Origin: Streptomyces tuirus
GTDB lineage: Bacteria; Actinomycetota; Actinomycetes; Streptomycetales; Streptomycetaceae
DNA length: 64,000 nucleotides
Direction of reading: 5' to 3'
Assembly (NCBI RefSeq): GCF_014701095.1
Contig: NZ_AP023439.1
Location: 4,018,001-4,082,000 of the forward strand
Position 1 is the first letter of the stretch; each line of letters opens with the position of its first letter. Made by a program: the position numbers and the translations under genes. The notes under the pieces were generated by a model. It worked only from the letters and a program-made list of their open reading frames with translations, was not told where the DNA came from and did not search any database. Positions 16,830-24,789 of the stretch are shown in pieces.

Positions 16830-17972
16830 ATGGGGGCCGCACCGCAGTACTGCCGTGCCGACGGCGGACGCTGTGCCGACGGCGGATGCCGTGCAGTGCG
16901 GTGGCGCCGTGTCGACGGTGGACGCCGTGCAGGGCGATGGCGTGGCGCCGGGCGGTGGCGCCGTGCCGGTCGTTGGCGTCGCGCCGGGCGGTGGCGCCGC
17001 GCCGGGCGATGGCGTCGTGCCGGTCGCTGGCGCCGTGCCGCGCTCGCCGCCCTCGTGACGGGCGCCGTGGTCCTGCCCCTCTCCGCGGCCGTGCGACCGG
17101 ACACCCCCGCACCGGCCCCCGCCTCCCTCGCGCCCCTCGGCGCGGCGACGCTCGACGAGGCCTACGCCGTCAACCGGGCCAACGCCGCCGAGGCGTCCCG
17201 CATGGCCGCCGCCCACCACGACCGCAGCCGTGCCGCGACGGACCGTCGGCTGGCCGCCCTCACCCGGCATCTGCTCCACTTCGACGGCCGCGGCTCCGGC
17301 CGGGTGACGGAGGTCCTCGGCGACCTCGCCCGGGCCGGCCGCGTCGCCGTCCTGGTCCCCGGCTCCGACACGGGCCTCGACACCTACGGCCGGTTCCACG
17401 CCGCGGCCTCCGCCCTGCACCGGCAGCTCGCCCGGCAGGCCCCGGCGGGCACGCACACCGCGGTCGTGGCCTGGCTGGGCTACGAGACGCCGGGCACGGT
17501 CAGCACGACGGTCACGACGACCACCAGGGCGGAGCAGGCGGCCCCGCACCTGCGCGCCCTGGTCGCCGACCTGCGCGCGATATCCGGCGAAGGAGCGCGC
17601 ATCTCCCTCCTCTGCCACTCCTACGGCTCGGTCGTATGCGGCCGTTCCGCCGCCGGCCTCGACATCGACGACATCGCGCTCGTCGGCAGCCCCGGCACCG
17701 GCGCGGACACCGCCGCCGGCCTGCACACCCGCGCCCGGGTCTGGGCGGCCCGGGGCGGTGACGACTGGGTGGAGAACGTCCCGCACCTCGGCCTGGACCT
17801 GTTCGGCACCACGGTCGGCTTCGGCACCGACCCCGTCTCCCCGGCCTTCGGCGCCCGGGTCTTCACGGCGGGCGCCGGCGGCCACAGCGACTACTTCAGG
17901 CCCGGCTCGACCTCCCTGACCAACCTGGCCCGGATCGTCCTGGGCGACACCAAGGCGGTGACCCATGACTGA
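16830..17972 (+). CDS. membrane-anchored alpha/beta hydrolase (DUF1023-like) with repeat-expanded N-terminus
   Basis: 380 residues from ATG 16830, supported by GGAGGGGG just upstream. Residues ~9-70 are encoded by an 18-bp minisatellite and read R-A-G-R-W-R over and over; a hydrophobic stretch (~71-90) then serves as signal anchor. The rest resembles DUF1023 lipase/esterase-like hydrolases: A-V-L-V-P-G-S-D-T near 170, nucleophile S264 in C-H-S-Y-G-S, G-S-P-G-T near 290 and histidine in G-G-H-S-D-Y. It probably acts outside the membrane on an ester. Substrate unknown. A GTG at 17055 would halve the signal anchor and is less likely. Overlaps the acyltransferase gene by 8 bp; first gene of a four-gene operon. 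Confidence 0.75.
   Translation: MGAAPQYCRADGGRCADGGCRAVRWRRVDGGRRAGRWRGAGRWRRAGRWRRAGRWRRAGRWRRAGRWRRAALAALVTGAVVLPLSAAVRPDTPAPAPASLAPLGAATLDEAYAVNRANAAEASRMAAAHHDRSRAATDRRLAALTRHLLHFDGRGSGRVTEVLGDLARAGRVAVLVPGSDTGLDTYGRFHAAASALHRQLARQAPAGTHTAVVAWLGYETPGTVSTTVTTTTRAEQAAPHLRALVADLRAISGEGARISLLCHSYGSVVCGRSAAGLDIDDIALVGSPGTGADTAAGLHTRARVWAARGGDDWVENVPHLGLDLFGTTVGFGTDPVSPAFGARVFTAGAGGHSDYFRPGSTSLTNLARIVLGDTKAVTHD
16855..17034 (+). repeat. 18-bp coding minisatellite, ten units
   Basis: Ten head-to-tail 18-bp units fill 16855-17034 without any length change, plus a partial unit. The consensus is close to GCGCCGGGCGGTGGCGCC / GTGCCGGTCGTTGGCGTC; the unit GCGCCGGGCGGTGGCGCC is exact at 16945-16962 and 16981-16998. 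The period is a multiple of three, so copy-number change keeps the reading frame. Confidence 0.9.
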
Positions 17973-19176
17973 CATCGGCGTACGCGCGCTCCGGCGGGGA
18001 GTGCGCCGCCGCGCCGACCGCATCGGTGCGGCCACCCCGCCCGACCGCGACCGGGCCGTGGACGCCCTGCGGGCCGTCGCCGTCCTCGGCGTCGTCCTCG
18101 GGCACTGGCTCGTCACCGCCCTGGTCTCCGACGGCCGCACCCTGCGCACCGCGAGCCCCCTGCAGCACATGCCCTGGCTGGCGCCCATCTCCTGGCTGTT
18201 CCAGACACTCGCGGTGTTCTTCCTGGTCGGCGGCCATGTCGCCACCCGCGGCTACGCCTCGGCCCGTGCCCGGGGGGTGCCCTACCACCAGTGGCTGACG
18301 GGCCGTCTGACCCGGTTGTTCACGCCGGTCGCGGCCGTCCTCGGCCTGTGGACGGCGGCCGCGCTCGCCCTGCTGCTGTCGGGCACCGAGTTCGGCACGG
18401 TCCGCACGCTGGTGAAACTGGCCCTGGCCCCGCTGTGGTTCCTCCTGGTGTTCGCGGGCCTGACGGCGGCGACCCCGCTGCTCACCCGGCTCAGCCCGCT
18501 CTGGCCCCTGGCCGTCGTGCTCCACGTCGACCTGCTGCGCTTCGGCCTGGGCGGCCCCTCCTGGCTGGGCTGGGTGAACGTGGCGGCGGGCTGGATGGTG
18601 CCCTACACGCTGGGCGCGGCCTGGACCCGCGGGGAGCTGGAGCGCCGCCGCGCGGGCTGGATCCTGCTGGGGGCCGGGGCGGCGGCGACCGCGGCGCTCG
18701 TCGGGTGGGCGGGCTATCCGGCCGCGATGGTCGGCGTCCCGGGCGGGGGCATGTCCAACCTGGACCCGCCCTCGCTGGCCGTCGTCACGTTCGGCCTGGC
18801 CCAGTGCGGTCTCGCCCTGCTGCTGCGCGAGCGCCTGCGGCACACGACGCGTCGGCCCCTGGCGTGGGCGGCGGTGGCGCTCGTCAACCTCTCCGCGATG
18901 ACCGTCTTCCTCTGGCGCCAGACGGCCTTGATGGCCACGACCGCCACCGGCCTCCTCGCCGGCCGGCTGCCCGGCCTGCACACTCCGCCCGACGGGCTCG
19001 GCTGGGTCGGTGCCCGGCTGCTGTGGCTGCCCGTGTTCGCACTCGCCCTCGCGGTCTGCTGGGCCGCCTTCCGCTCTTTCGAGCGCAACAGCGGCGGCCG
19101 GGGCCGCAGATCGCGGGTGGTGCGCTCGCACCGTCCGTCCGACCGGGGCACCCCGGCGAAGGCCCGACATGTCTAG
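17965..19176 (+). CDS. acyltransferase family 3 membrane protein
   Basis: 403 residues with about ten helices. The N-terminal D-A-L-R-A-V-A-V-L-G-V-V-L-G-H-W signature, with the conserved histidine of helix 1, and the following F-F-L-V-G-G-H segment identify the OafA/YrhL acyltransferase-3 family, which moves acyl groups onto sugars, peptidoglycan or glycolipids across the membrane. ATG 17965 lies inside the end of the preceding hydrolase gene. Pairing of an extracytoplasmic esterase with an acyltransferase suggests turnover of one acylated envelope molecule (inference). Its stop overlaps the next gene's start. Confidence 0.88.
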   Translation: MTDIGVRALRRGVRRRADRIGAATPPDRDRAVDALRAVAVLGVVLGHWLVTALVSDGRTLRTASPLQHMPWLAPISWLFQTLAVFFLVGGHVATRGYASARARGVPYHQWLTGRLTRLFTPVAAVLGLWTAAALALLLSGTEFGTVRTLVKLALAPLWFLLVFAGLTAATPLLTRLSPLWPLAVVLHVDLLRFGLGGPSWLGWVNVAAGWMVPYTLGAAWTRGELERRRAGWILLGAGAAATAALVGWAGYPAAMVGVPGGGMSNLDPPSLAVVTFGLAQCGLALLLRERLRHTTRRPLAWAAVALVNLSAMTVFLWRQTALMATTATGLLAGRLPGLHTPPDGLGWVGARLLWLPVFALALAVCWAAFRSFERNSGGRGRRSRVVRSHRPSDRGTPAKARHV

Positions 19177-20545
19177 GCTGGGCCGCGTGACGGACACGGG
19201 GGTGGGCCGCGCGCCGCGAGCGCGCGTCACGGGCTGGCTGCGGGCACTGCGCGGGGACCTGTGGACCGTCCGGGCGGACCCGCTGCCCCCCTCCACCTGG
19301 CTGCGCTGGCTGCCGCACGGACTGCTGTGCCTGGCCGCGTTCGGCATCACGGTCGGTGGCGCGGGCGACATGACCGACAACGGGCATCTCGGTTCCGGCC
19401 TGGCGCTGCTGGTCGCGGGCGGACAGGGCGGCGCCGTGGTGCTGGGCATGTGGCGGCCGGTCCCGGCGTGGTGGCTGTCCCTGGGGGTATTCGTCCTGGG
19501 CGCCGCTGCGGTGCGCACCCGCATGGGCTTGGACCTGGAGACCTACACCTGGCCCTGGACCGCCGCCGGAATCATCGCCGAGCTGTTCGTGCTGCTGCTG
19601 CTCGCCCTGCGGGTGCCCACCCGCGCGGCGGTGGCGGCCCTGGCGGTGACCGCGTTCCCCACCTGGGTCTTCGAAAGCCTCTGGACCGGCGAGCCCTACG
19701 ACACCACCGGCGTCCTCGCGGTCTCCCTGTTCACCATCGTCGTGATACTCGGCAGCGCGCTCCGGGGCCGGCGCGAGGCCCGCGCCCAACTCGTCGAGCA
19801 GACCACGCTCACCGCCGAGGAACGCACCCGGCGCACCCTCCTGGAGGAGCGCAGCCGCATCGCGCGGGAGCTGCACGACGTGGTGGCCCACCACATGTCG
19901 GTCATCTCCATCCAGGCACAAGTCGCTCCGCACCTCGTCGAGAACCCGCCCGACGAGCTCAAGGAGAACCTCGCGGGCATCCGGCAGAACGCGCTGGAGG
20001 CGCTGACCGAGCTGCGCCGGGTGCTGGGCGTGCTGCGCTCGGAGCACACCGGGCCGGGTGAGTCGCCCGAGGGCCCGCACGACGGGACAGCACCGCACGC
20101 CCCCCAGCCCACGCTCGACCGGCTCGACACGCTGGTGGAGAACACCCGGGCCGTCGGCCGCGAGGTCGTCACCGACATCAGCGGCGAGCGGCGCCCGCTG
20201 CCACCCGGCGTGGAGCTGTCGGCGTACCGGATCGTGCAGGAGGCGCTGAGCAACGCCCTGCGGCACGCACCCGGCGCGAACATCACGGTCCGCCTCACGT
20301 ACGAGGCGGACGGCCTGGAGGTGGAGATCGTCAACGGCCGCCCGACCGGGCCGCCCCCGCCGTCGACGGGGGCGGGGCACGGACTGCTCGGCATGCGGGA
20401 GCGGGTCGCGATGCTCGGCGGCACGATGACCGCGCATCCGTGGCACTGGGACGGCTTCAAGGTCACCGCCTTCCTCCCGGACACCCCGCCCGCCGACACG
20501 CCGGGCACCGACCACCCCACGGCTCGCAGGAAAGGGACCTCATGA
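19169..20545 (+). CDS. sensor histidine kinase, NarL-partner type
   Basis: 458 residues from ATG 19169 (overlapping the acyltransferase stop; GTG 19187 is an alternative). Helices between ~50 and 200 form a membrane sensor without a large extracellular loop. The HisKA_3 box carries the phospho-acceptor histidine in R-E-L-H-D-V-V-A-H-H-M-S, followed by L-T-E-L-R-R-V-L-G-V-L-R. The ATPase domain shows S-A-Y-R-I-V-Q-E-A-L-S-N-A-L-R-H-A and G-H-G-L-L-G-M-R-E-R. It phosphorylates the coupled response regulator (ATGA overlap). Its catalytic core is nearly identical in layout to the kinase at 21352, indicating a tandem duplication. Confidence 0.93.
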   Translation: MSRLGRVTDTGVGRAPRARVTGWLRALRGDLWTVRADPLPPSTWLRWLPHGLLCLAAFGITVGGAGDMTDNGHLGSGLALLVAGGQGGAVVLGMWRPVPAWWLSLGVFVLGAAAVRTRMGLDLETYTWPWTAAGIIAELFVLLLLALRVPTRAAVAALAVTAFPTWVFESLWTGEPYDTTGVLAVSLFTIVVILGSALRGRREARAQLVEQTTLTAEERTRRTLLEERSRIARELHDVVAHHMSVISIQAQVAPHLVENPPDELKENLAGIRQNALEALTELRRVLGVLRSEHTGPGESPEGPHDGTAPHAPQPTLDRLDTLVENTRAVGREVVTDISGERRPLPPGVELSAYRIVQEALSNALRHAPGANITVRLTYEADGLEVEIVNGRPTGPPPPSTGAGHGLLGMRERVAMLGGTMTAHPWHWDGFKVTAFLPDTPPADTPGTDHPTARRKGTS

Positions 20546-21225
20546 CGAGCGGCACCGGCCACCCCATCCGGGTTCTCATCGTCGATGACCAGGCGATGGT
20601 CCGGCAGGGCTTCACCGTGCTGCTGGGCGTCCAGCCCGACATAGAGGTCGTCGGCGAGGCGAAGGACGGCGAGAGCGGTGTCGCGAAGGCCGCCGAGACC
20701 CTCCCCGACGTCGTCCTCATGGACATCCGCATGCCCGGCATCGGCGGCATCGAGGCGACCGAGCACATCACGGCCGCGCACCCGGACATCAAGGTGCTGG
20801 TGCTCACCACCTTCGACCTCGACGAGTACGTGTACGACGCGCTGCGCGCCGGAGCCTCCGGGTTCCTGCTGAAGGACGCGTCGGCGGAGCAGCTCGCCGA
20901 GGCGGTCCGGGTGGTCGCCGCCGGGGAGGCGCTGCTCGCCCCGGTCATCACCCGCAAGCTGATCGCCGAGTTCTCGCGGCTCGACGGCAAGCCCCGCGCC
21001 CCGCTCAAGGAGCGCATCGGCGACCTGACCGAGCGGGAGACGGAGGTACTCGCGCTGATCGCGCAGGGCCTGTCGAACGCGGAGATCGCCCGGCACCTGT
21101 ATGTGGCCGAGCAGACGGTGAAGACCCACGTGGGCCGGATCCTGGTGAAGCTGGGCCTCAGAGACCGGACCCAGGCGGCGGTGTTCGCCTACGAGTCGGG
21201 GCTGGTGCGGCCGTCGGGCTACTGA
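20542..21225 (+). CDS. NarL/FixJ family response regulator
   Basis: 227 residues from ATG 20542, overlapping the kinase stop by ATGA. Receiver domain 8-125 with acidic pocket D15-D16 and phospho-acceptor D61 in V-L-M-D-I-R-M-P; the switch residues are in L-T-T-F and the lysine in L-L-K-D-A. LuxR-type helix-turn-helix at ~165-225: L-T-E-R-E-T-E-V-L-A-L-I-A-Q-G-L-S-N-A-E-I. DNA-binding activator or repressor of the kinase operon and perhaps of the neighbouring hydrolase/acyltransferase genes. About 70% like the regulator at 22692 by eye. A long inverted repeat follows its stop. Confidence 0.93.
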   Translation: MTSGTGHPIRVLIVDDQAMVRQGFTVLLGVQPDIEVVGEAKDGESGVAKAAETLPDVVLMDIRMPGIGGIEATEHITAAHPDIKVLVLTTFDLDEYVYDALRAGASGFLLKDASAEQLAEAVRVVAAGEALLAPVITRKLIAEFSRLDGKPRAPLKERIGDLTERETEVLALIAQGLSNAEIARHLYVAEQTVKTHVGRILVKLGLRDRTQAAVFAYESGLVRPSGY

Positions 21226-21274
21226 CGGGGCGGCGCCGATCGCCCCTGGGCGGATCGCCCCTGGTCCGCCCCGT
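21225..21274 (+). terminator. terminator-like inverted repeat
   Basis: ACGGGGCGG (21225-21233) pairs with CCGCCCCGT (21266-21274). The loop contains two GATCGCCCCTGG copies. The right arm runs into the operator candidate at 21272. Confidence 0.45.
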
Positions 21275-21286
21275 AGTACCTGAGAG
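21272..21286 (+). promoter_or_regulatory. operator candidate CGTAGTACCTGAGAG
   Basis: 14 of 15 identical to 16710-16724. It lies 66 bp upstream of the second sensor-kinase start. GAGAGGG (21282-21288) also pairs with CCCTCTC (21301-21307). The shared motif makes co-regulation of both operons, probably by one or both of the regulators, likely. Confidence 0.5.
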
Positions 21287-21351
21287 GGACGGGCAGGAAC
21301 CCCTCTCACTGGGGACGACCGGGACCCGGGGGTACGCCTACGGTTCTGTAC

Positions 21352-22695
21352 GTGACCGAGACGACTCACGTGCAGACCACACCGCCCGGGGACCGGGCCA
21401 AGCCACGCAGTCCGGAGTACCGGGTGGCGGTGGACTCCCTGCGCGGCCTGCGGCAGGACCTCATCGAGGACGCGTTCGCCTACCGGCCGTTGCCCGGCAG
21501 GCGCACGGACGGGCGGATCGTGCGGCGGCTACCGGGCCGGCTGCGGGAGTACGCGGCGTGGCTCCCGCACGCCCTGATCACCGTGGCGGCCCTGATCACC
21601 CTGGCGTTCTCCACGGTCGACTCCGGCGGCCCGGCCCTGCTGCTCGGTCTGCTCTGCGCGATTCCCGTGCTGCTGACCATGGTCCGGCCGGTCGTCGCGT
21701 TCTGGGCGTCCATGGTCTCCACGCCGATCGTCTCCGCGCTCGGCAGCCAATGGGGTGAATGGCCCTGGGCAGCCGGCAGCTTCGCCTGCCATCTGACCGT
21801 GCTGACGGTCGTGGCGATACGCACCCGGCCGCGCACGGCAGCGTGGATGTGGGCGCTGACGGCGGCGTACGCCCTCGTCGCGGACACCGGCATCGGCCCG
21901 ACCTACTACGCGTACGGCAGCAACTCCGCCGCCATGCTGGTCATATCGGCCCTGGTCCTGCTCTGCGTCACCGTCTGGCACATCCGGCGCCACGCCGAGC
22001 AGGAGGTCACCGCCCAGCAGACGGTCACCGCGCACGAGCGCTCCCGCCGCACCCTGCTGGAGGAGCGCACCACCATCGCCCGCGAGCTGCACGACGTCGT
22101 CGCCCACCACATGTCGGTCGTCGCCATCCAGGCGGAGGCCGCGCCGTACCGGGTGGAGAACCCGCCGCCGGAGCTGGAGAAGGCGTTCGCCACGATCCGG
22201 GAGAACGCGGTGGCGGCCCTGACCGAACTGCGCCGGGTGCTCGGCGTCGTCCGTGCCGAGGACTACGAGGTGCCGGACGCCCCGCAGCCCACGCTCGCCG
22301 ACCTGGACGGACTGCTGACCAATGTCCGGGAGGCCGGGCTGACCGTGGAGAAGACGGTGACGGGCGCGGTGCGGGAGCTGCCGCAGGGCGTGGAGCTGTC
22401 GGCGTACCGCATCGTGCAGGAGGCCCTGAGCAACACCCTGCGGCACGCGCCGGGGGCCACCGCCCGGGTGGAGATCGGGTACGTGCTCGGCGGCCTGGGG
22501 CTGCGCGTGGTCAACGGCCCTCCGCCCAACCCGAGCCTGGTCAAGCCCTCGCCCGGCGCCGGGCACGGCATCACGGGCATGCGGGAGCGGGTGTCGATGC
22601 TGACCGGCGAGATGACCGCCGGCGGCACGGAGGACGGAGGCTACGAGGTGACGGTGTTCCTGCCGGTCGCCCTGCCGGGCGGGGACGAGGCATGA
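21352..22695 (+). CDS. sensor histidine kinase, paralogue of the upstream kinase
   Basis: 447 residues, GTG start. A cytoplasmic N-terminal ~60 residues precede a five- to six-helix membrane sensor (~65-215). HisKA_3 motif with the same R-E-L-H-D-V-V-A-H-H-M-S-V box, then L-T-E-L-R-R-V-L-G-V-V-R; ATPase N-box A-Y-R-I-V-Q-E-A-L-S-N-T-L-R-H-A and G-H-G-I-T-G-M-R-E-R. The kinase core is much more like the neighbouring kinase than the sensor part is, as expected after duplication with input divergence. Its stop overlaps the following regulator start (ATGA). Confidence 0.93.
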   Translation: MTETTHVQTTPPGDRAKPRSPEYRVAVDSLRGLRQDLIEDAFAYRPLPGRRTDGRIVRRLPGRLREYAAWLPHALITVAALITLAFSTVDSGGPALLLGLLCAIPVLLTMVRPVVAFWASMVSTPIVSALGSQWGEWPWAAGSFACHLTVLTVVAIRTRPRTAAWMWALTAAYALVADTGIGPTYYAYGSNSAAMLVISALVLLCVTVWHIRRHAEQEVTAQQTVTAHERSRRTLLEERTTIARELHDVVAHHMSVVAIQAEAAPYRVENPPPELEKAFATIRENAVAALTELRRVLGVVRAEDYEVPDAPQPTLADLDGLLTNVREAGLTVEKTVTGAVRELPQGVELSAYRIVQEALSNTLRHAPGATARVEIGYVLGGLGLRVVNGPPPNPSLVKPSPGAGHGITGMRERVSMLTGEMTAGGTEDGGYEVTVFLPVALPGGDEA

Positions 22696-23357
22696 CCATC
22701 CGGGTCCTGATCGCGGACGACCAGATGATGGTGCGCGAGGGCTTCTCGGTCCTGCTGAACGCGATGCCGGACATCGAGGTCGTCGGCGAGGCGGTGAACG
22801 GCCGCGAGGCCGTCGCCAGGGTCCGAGAGCTCGCCCCGGACGTGGTGCTGATGGACATCCGCATGCCCGAGCTGAACGGCATCGAGGCGACCCGCGAGAT
22901 CGTCGCCGCCGACGGTGCGGCGAAGGTGCTGGTGCTCACCACGTTCGACCTCGACGAGTACGTGTACCAGGCGCTGCGCGCGGGTGCCTCGGGCTTCCTC
23001 CTCAAGGACGCCTCGGCCCGCCAGCTCGCCGACGGGGTGCGGGTGGTGGCGTCGGGGGAGGCGCTGCTGGCCCCCTCGGTGACCAGGCGCCTGATCACCG
23101 AGTTCTCCAAGCTCTCCGAGAAGCCGCGCCTGATGCCCTCCGCGCAGGCGGCCTACGGGGATCTCACCGAGCGGGAGACGGAGGTGCTGGTCCTCATCGC
23201 GCAGGGCCTGTCGAACTCGGAGATCGCGGAGCGGCTGGTGGTCGCCGAGTCCACGATCAAGACACACGTCAGCCGGATCCTGGTGAAGCTGGGCCTCCGG
23301 GACCGGACGCAGGCGGCGGTGTTCGCGTACGAGGCGCGGCTGGTGACGCCGGGCTAG
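22692..23357 (+). CDS. NarL/FixJ family response regulator, paralogue
   Basis: 221 residues from ATG 22692. Receiver pocket D9-D10, phospho-acceptor D55 in V-L-M-D-I-R-M-P, and a LuxR helix-turn-helix ending R-I-L-V-K-L-G-L-R-D-R-T-Q-A-A-V-F-A-Y-E, identical in that stretch to the upstream regulator. Recognition helices differ slightly (V-V-A-E-S-T-I-K-T-H-V-S versus Y-V-A-E-Q-T-V-K-T-H-V-G), so the two may share part of their DNA targets. Cross-talk between the two kinase/regulator pairs is plausible. Confidence 0.93.
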   Translation: MTIRVLIADDQMMVREGFSVLLNAMPDIEVVGEAVNGREAVARVRELAPDVVLMDIRMPELNGIEATREIVAADGAAKVLVLTTFDLDEYVYQALRAGASGFLLKDASARQLADGVRVVASGEALLAPSVTRRLITEFSKLSEKPRLMPSAQAAYGDLTERETEVLVLIAQGLSNSEIAERLVVAESTIKTHVSRILVKLGLRDRTQAAVFAYEARLVTPG

Positions 23358-23370
23358 CCGGATGTCGTCC

Positions 23371-23434
23371 CGCAGGCCCCAGGGTCCGCAGGCCTTCGGG
23401 TCCGCAGGCCCCCGGGTCCGCAGGCTTTCGGGCC
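23371..23434 (+). repeat. four 16-bp tandem repeats inside an inverted repeat
   Basis: CGCAGGCC-type units start at 23371, 23387, 23403 and 23419. The array is flanked by ATGTCG (23362-23367) and CGACAT, so the whole can fold into a large terminator-like hairpin after the response regulator gene. Confidence 0.65.
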
Positions 23435-23537
23435 CGGGGGCGACATGGACGGATCAGTCCAGCTGCATCGGCTTGCAGGGCATCTCGCGAAGGAACACCC
23501 CTGGTCAGGGAGGGGGGTCGGGAGCTAGCGTCCCGGC

Positions 23538-24743
23538 ATGGCTGCCTTCGACCCGTGGGACCCGGCGTTCCTCGCCGACCCTTACCCCGCCTACGCCGAG
23601 CTGCGTGCCCGGGGCCGCGTGCACTACTTCGAGCCCACGGACCAGTGGATCGTCCCGCACCACGCGGACGTCTCGGCACTGCTGCGCGACCGCCGCCTGG
23701 GCCGCACGTACCAGCACCGGTTCACGCACGAGGAGTTCGGCCGCACGGCGCCGGCGGCGGAGCACGAGCCGTTCCACACGCTCAACGACCACGGGATGCT
23801 CGACCTGGAGCCGCCGGACCACACCCGGATCCGCCGACTGGTGTCGAAGGCGTTCACACCGCGCACGGTGGAGCGGCTGAAGCCGTATGTGCGGGGCCTG
23901 GCCGACGACCTGGCGTCCGCGCTGGTCGAGGCGGGCGGCGGCGATCTGCTGAAGGACGTCGCCGAGCCCCTGCCCGTCGCGGTGATCGCCGAGATGCTCG
24001 GCATCCCGGAGTCCGACCGGGCCCCGCTGCGCCCCTGGTCGGCGGACATCTGCGGGATGTACGAGCTGAGCCCGTCCGAGGACACGGCGGCGAAGGCGGT
24101 CCGGGCGTCGGTCGAGTTCTCCGACTACCTGCGCGACCTGATCGCGGCCCGCCGCAAGGAGCCGGGCGAGGACCTCATCTCCGGGCTCATCGAGGCCCAT
24201 GACGAGGGCGACCGGCTCACCGAGCAGGAGATGATCTCCACCTGCGTGCTGCTGCTCAACGCCGGCCACGAGGCCACGGTGAACGCCACGGTCAACGGCT
24301 GGTACGCCCTGTTCCGCAACCCCTCCCAGCTGGAGCTGCTGCGCGCGGACCACACGCTCATCCCCTCCGCGATCGAGGAGCTGATGCGCTACGACACCCC
24401 GCTCCAGCTGTTCGAACGCTGGGTCCTGGACGAGATCGAGATCGCCGGCACGACGATCCCGCGCGGCGCGGAGATCGCCATGCTGTTCGGCTCCGCCAAC
24501 CACGACCCGGCGGTGTTCCGGGACCCGTCGGCCCTCGACCTGACCCGCGCGGACAACCCCCACATCTCCTTCAGCGCCGGCATCCACTACTGCATCGGCG
24601 CACCACTGGCCCGTATCGAACTGGCCGCGTCGATGGGTGCGCTGCTGGAGCGCGCCCCGACGCTGCGACTGGCCGCCGAGCCCGAGCGGAAGCCGAACTT
24701 CGTGATCAGGGGACTGGAGGGGCTGCCCGTGGAGGTGGGGTGA
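23538..24743 (+). CDS. cytochrome P450
   Basis: 401 residues, ATG. Bacterial class I P450: oxygen-activating I-helix A-G-H-E-A-T at 242-247, E281-x-x-R284 of the K helix, and heme-ligand C352 in F-S-A-G-I-H-Y-C-I-G. It would hydroxylate a small hydrophobic substrate with electrons from a separate ferredoxin; no ferredoxin gene is adjacent. The heme loop reads F-S-A-G rather than the usual F-G-x-G. From its position it may correspond to CYP107P-type P450s of other streptomycetes (memory, not checked). It converges with the ABC permease gene with only ~46 bp between stops. Confidence 0.93.
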   Translation: MAAFDPWDPAFLADPYPAYAELRARGRVHYFEPTDQWIVPHHADVSALLRDRRLGRTYQHRFTHEEFGRTAPAAEHEPFHTLNDHGMLDLEPPDHTRIRRLVSKAFTPRTVERLKPYVRGLADDLASALVEAGGGDLLKDVAEPLPVAVIAEMLGIPESDRAPLRPWSADICGMYELSPSEDTAAKAVRASVEFSDYLRDLIAARRKEPGEDLISGLIEAHDEGDRLTEQEMISTCVLLLNAGHEATVNATVNGWYALFRNPSQLELLRADHTLIPSAIEELMRYDTPLQLFERWVLDEIEIAGTTIPRGAEIAMLFGSANHDPAVFRDPSALDLTRADNPHISFSAGIHYCIGAPLARIELAASMGALLERAPTLRLAAEPERKPNFVIRGLEGLPVEVG

Positions 24744-24789
24744 CCCGCACCCGAATGCGCACCCGCACCCCCACCCGAACCCGTCCCGG

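Noticed and set aside
16855..17034. CRISPR-like array
   Set aside because: Uninterrupted 18-bp tandem units inside a coding frame, without spacers.
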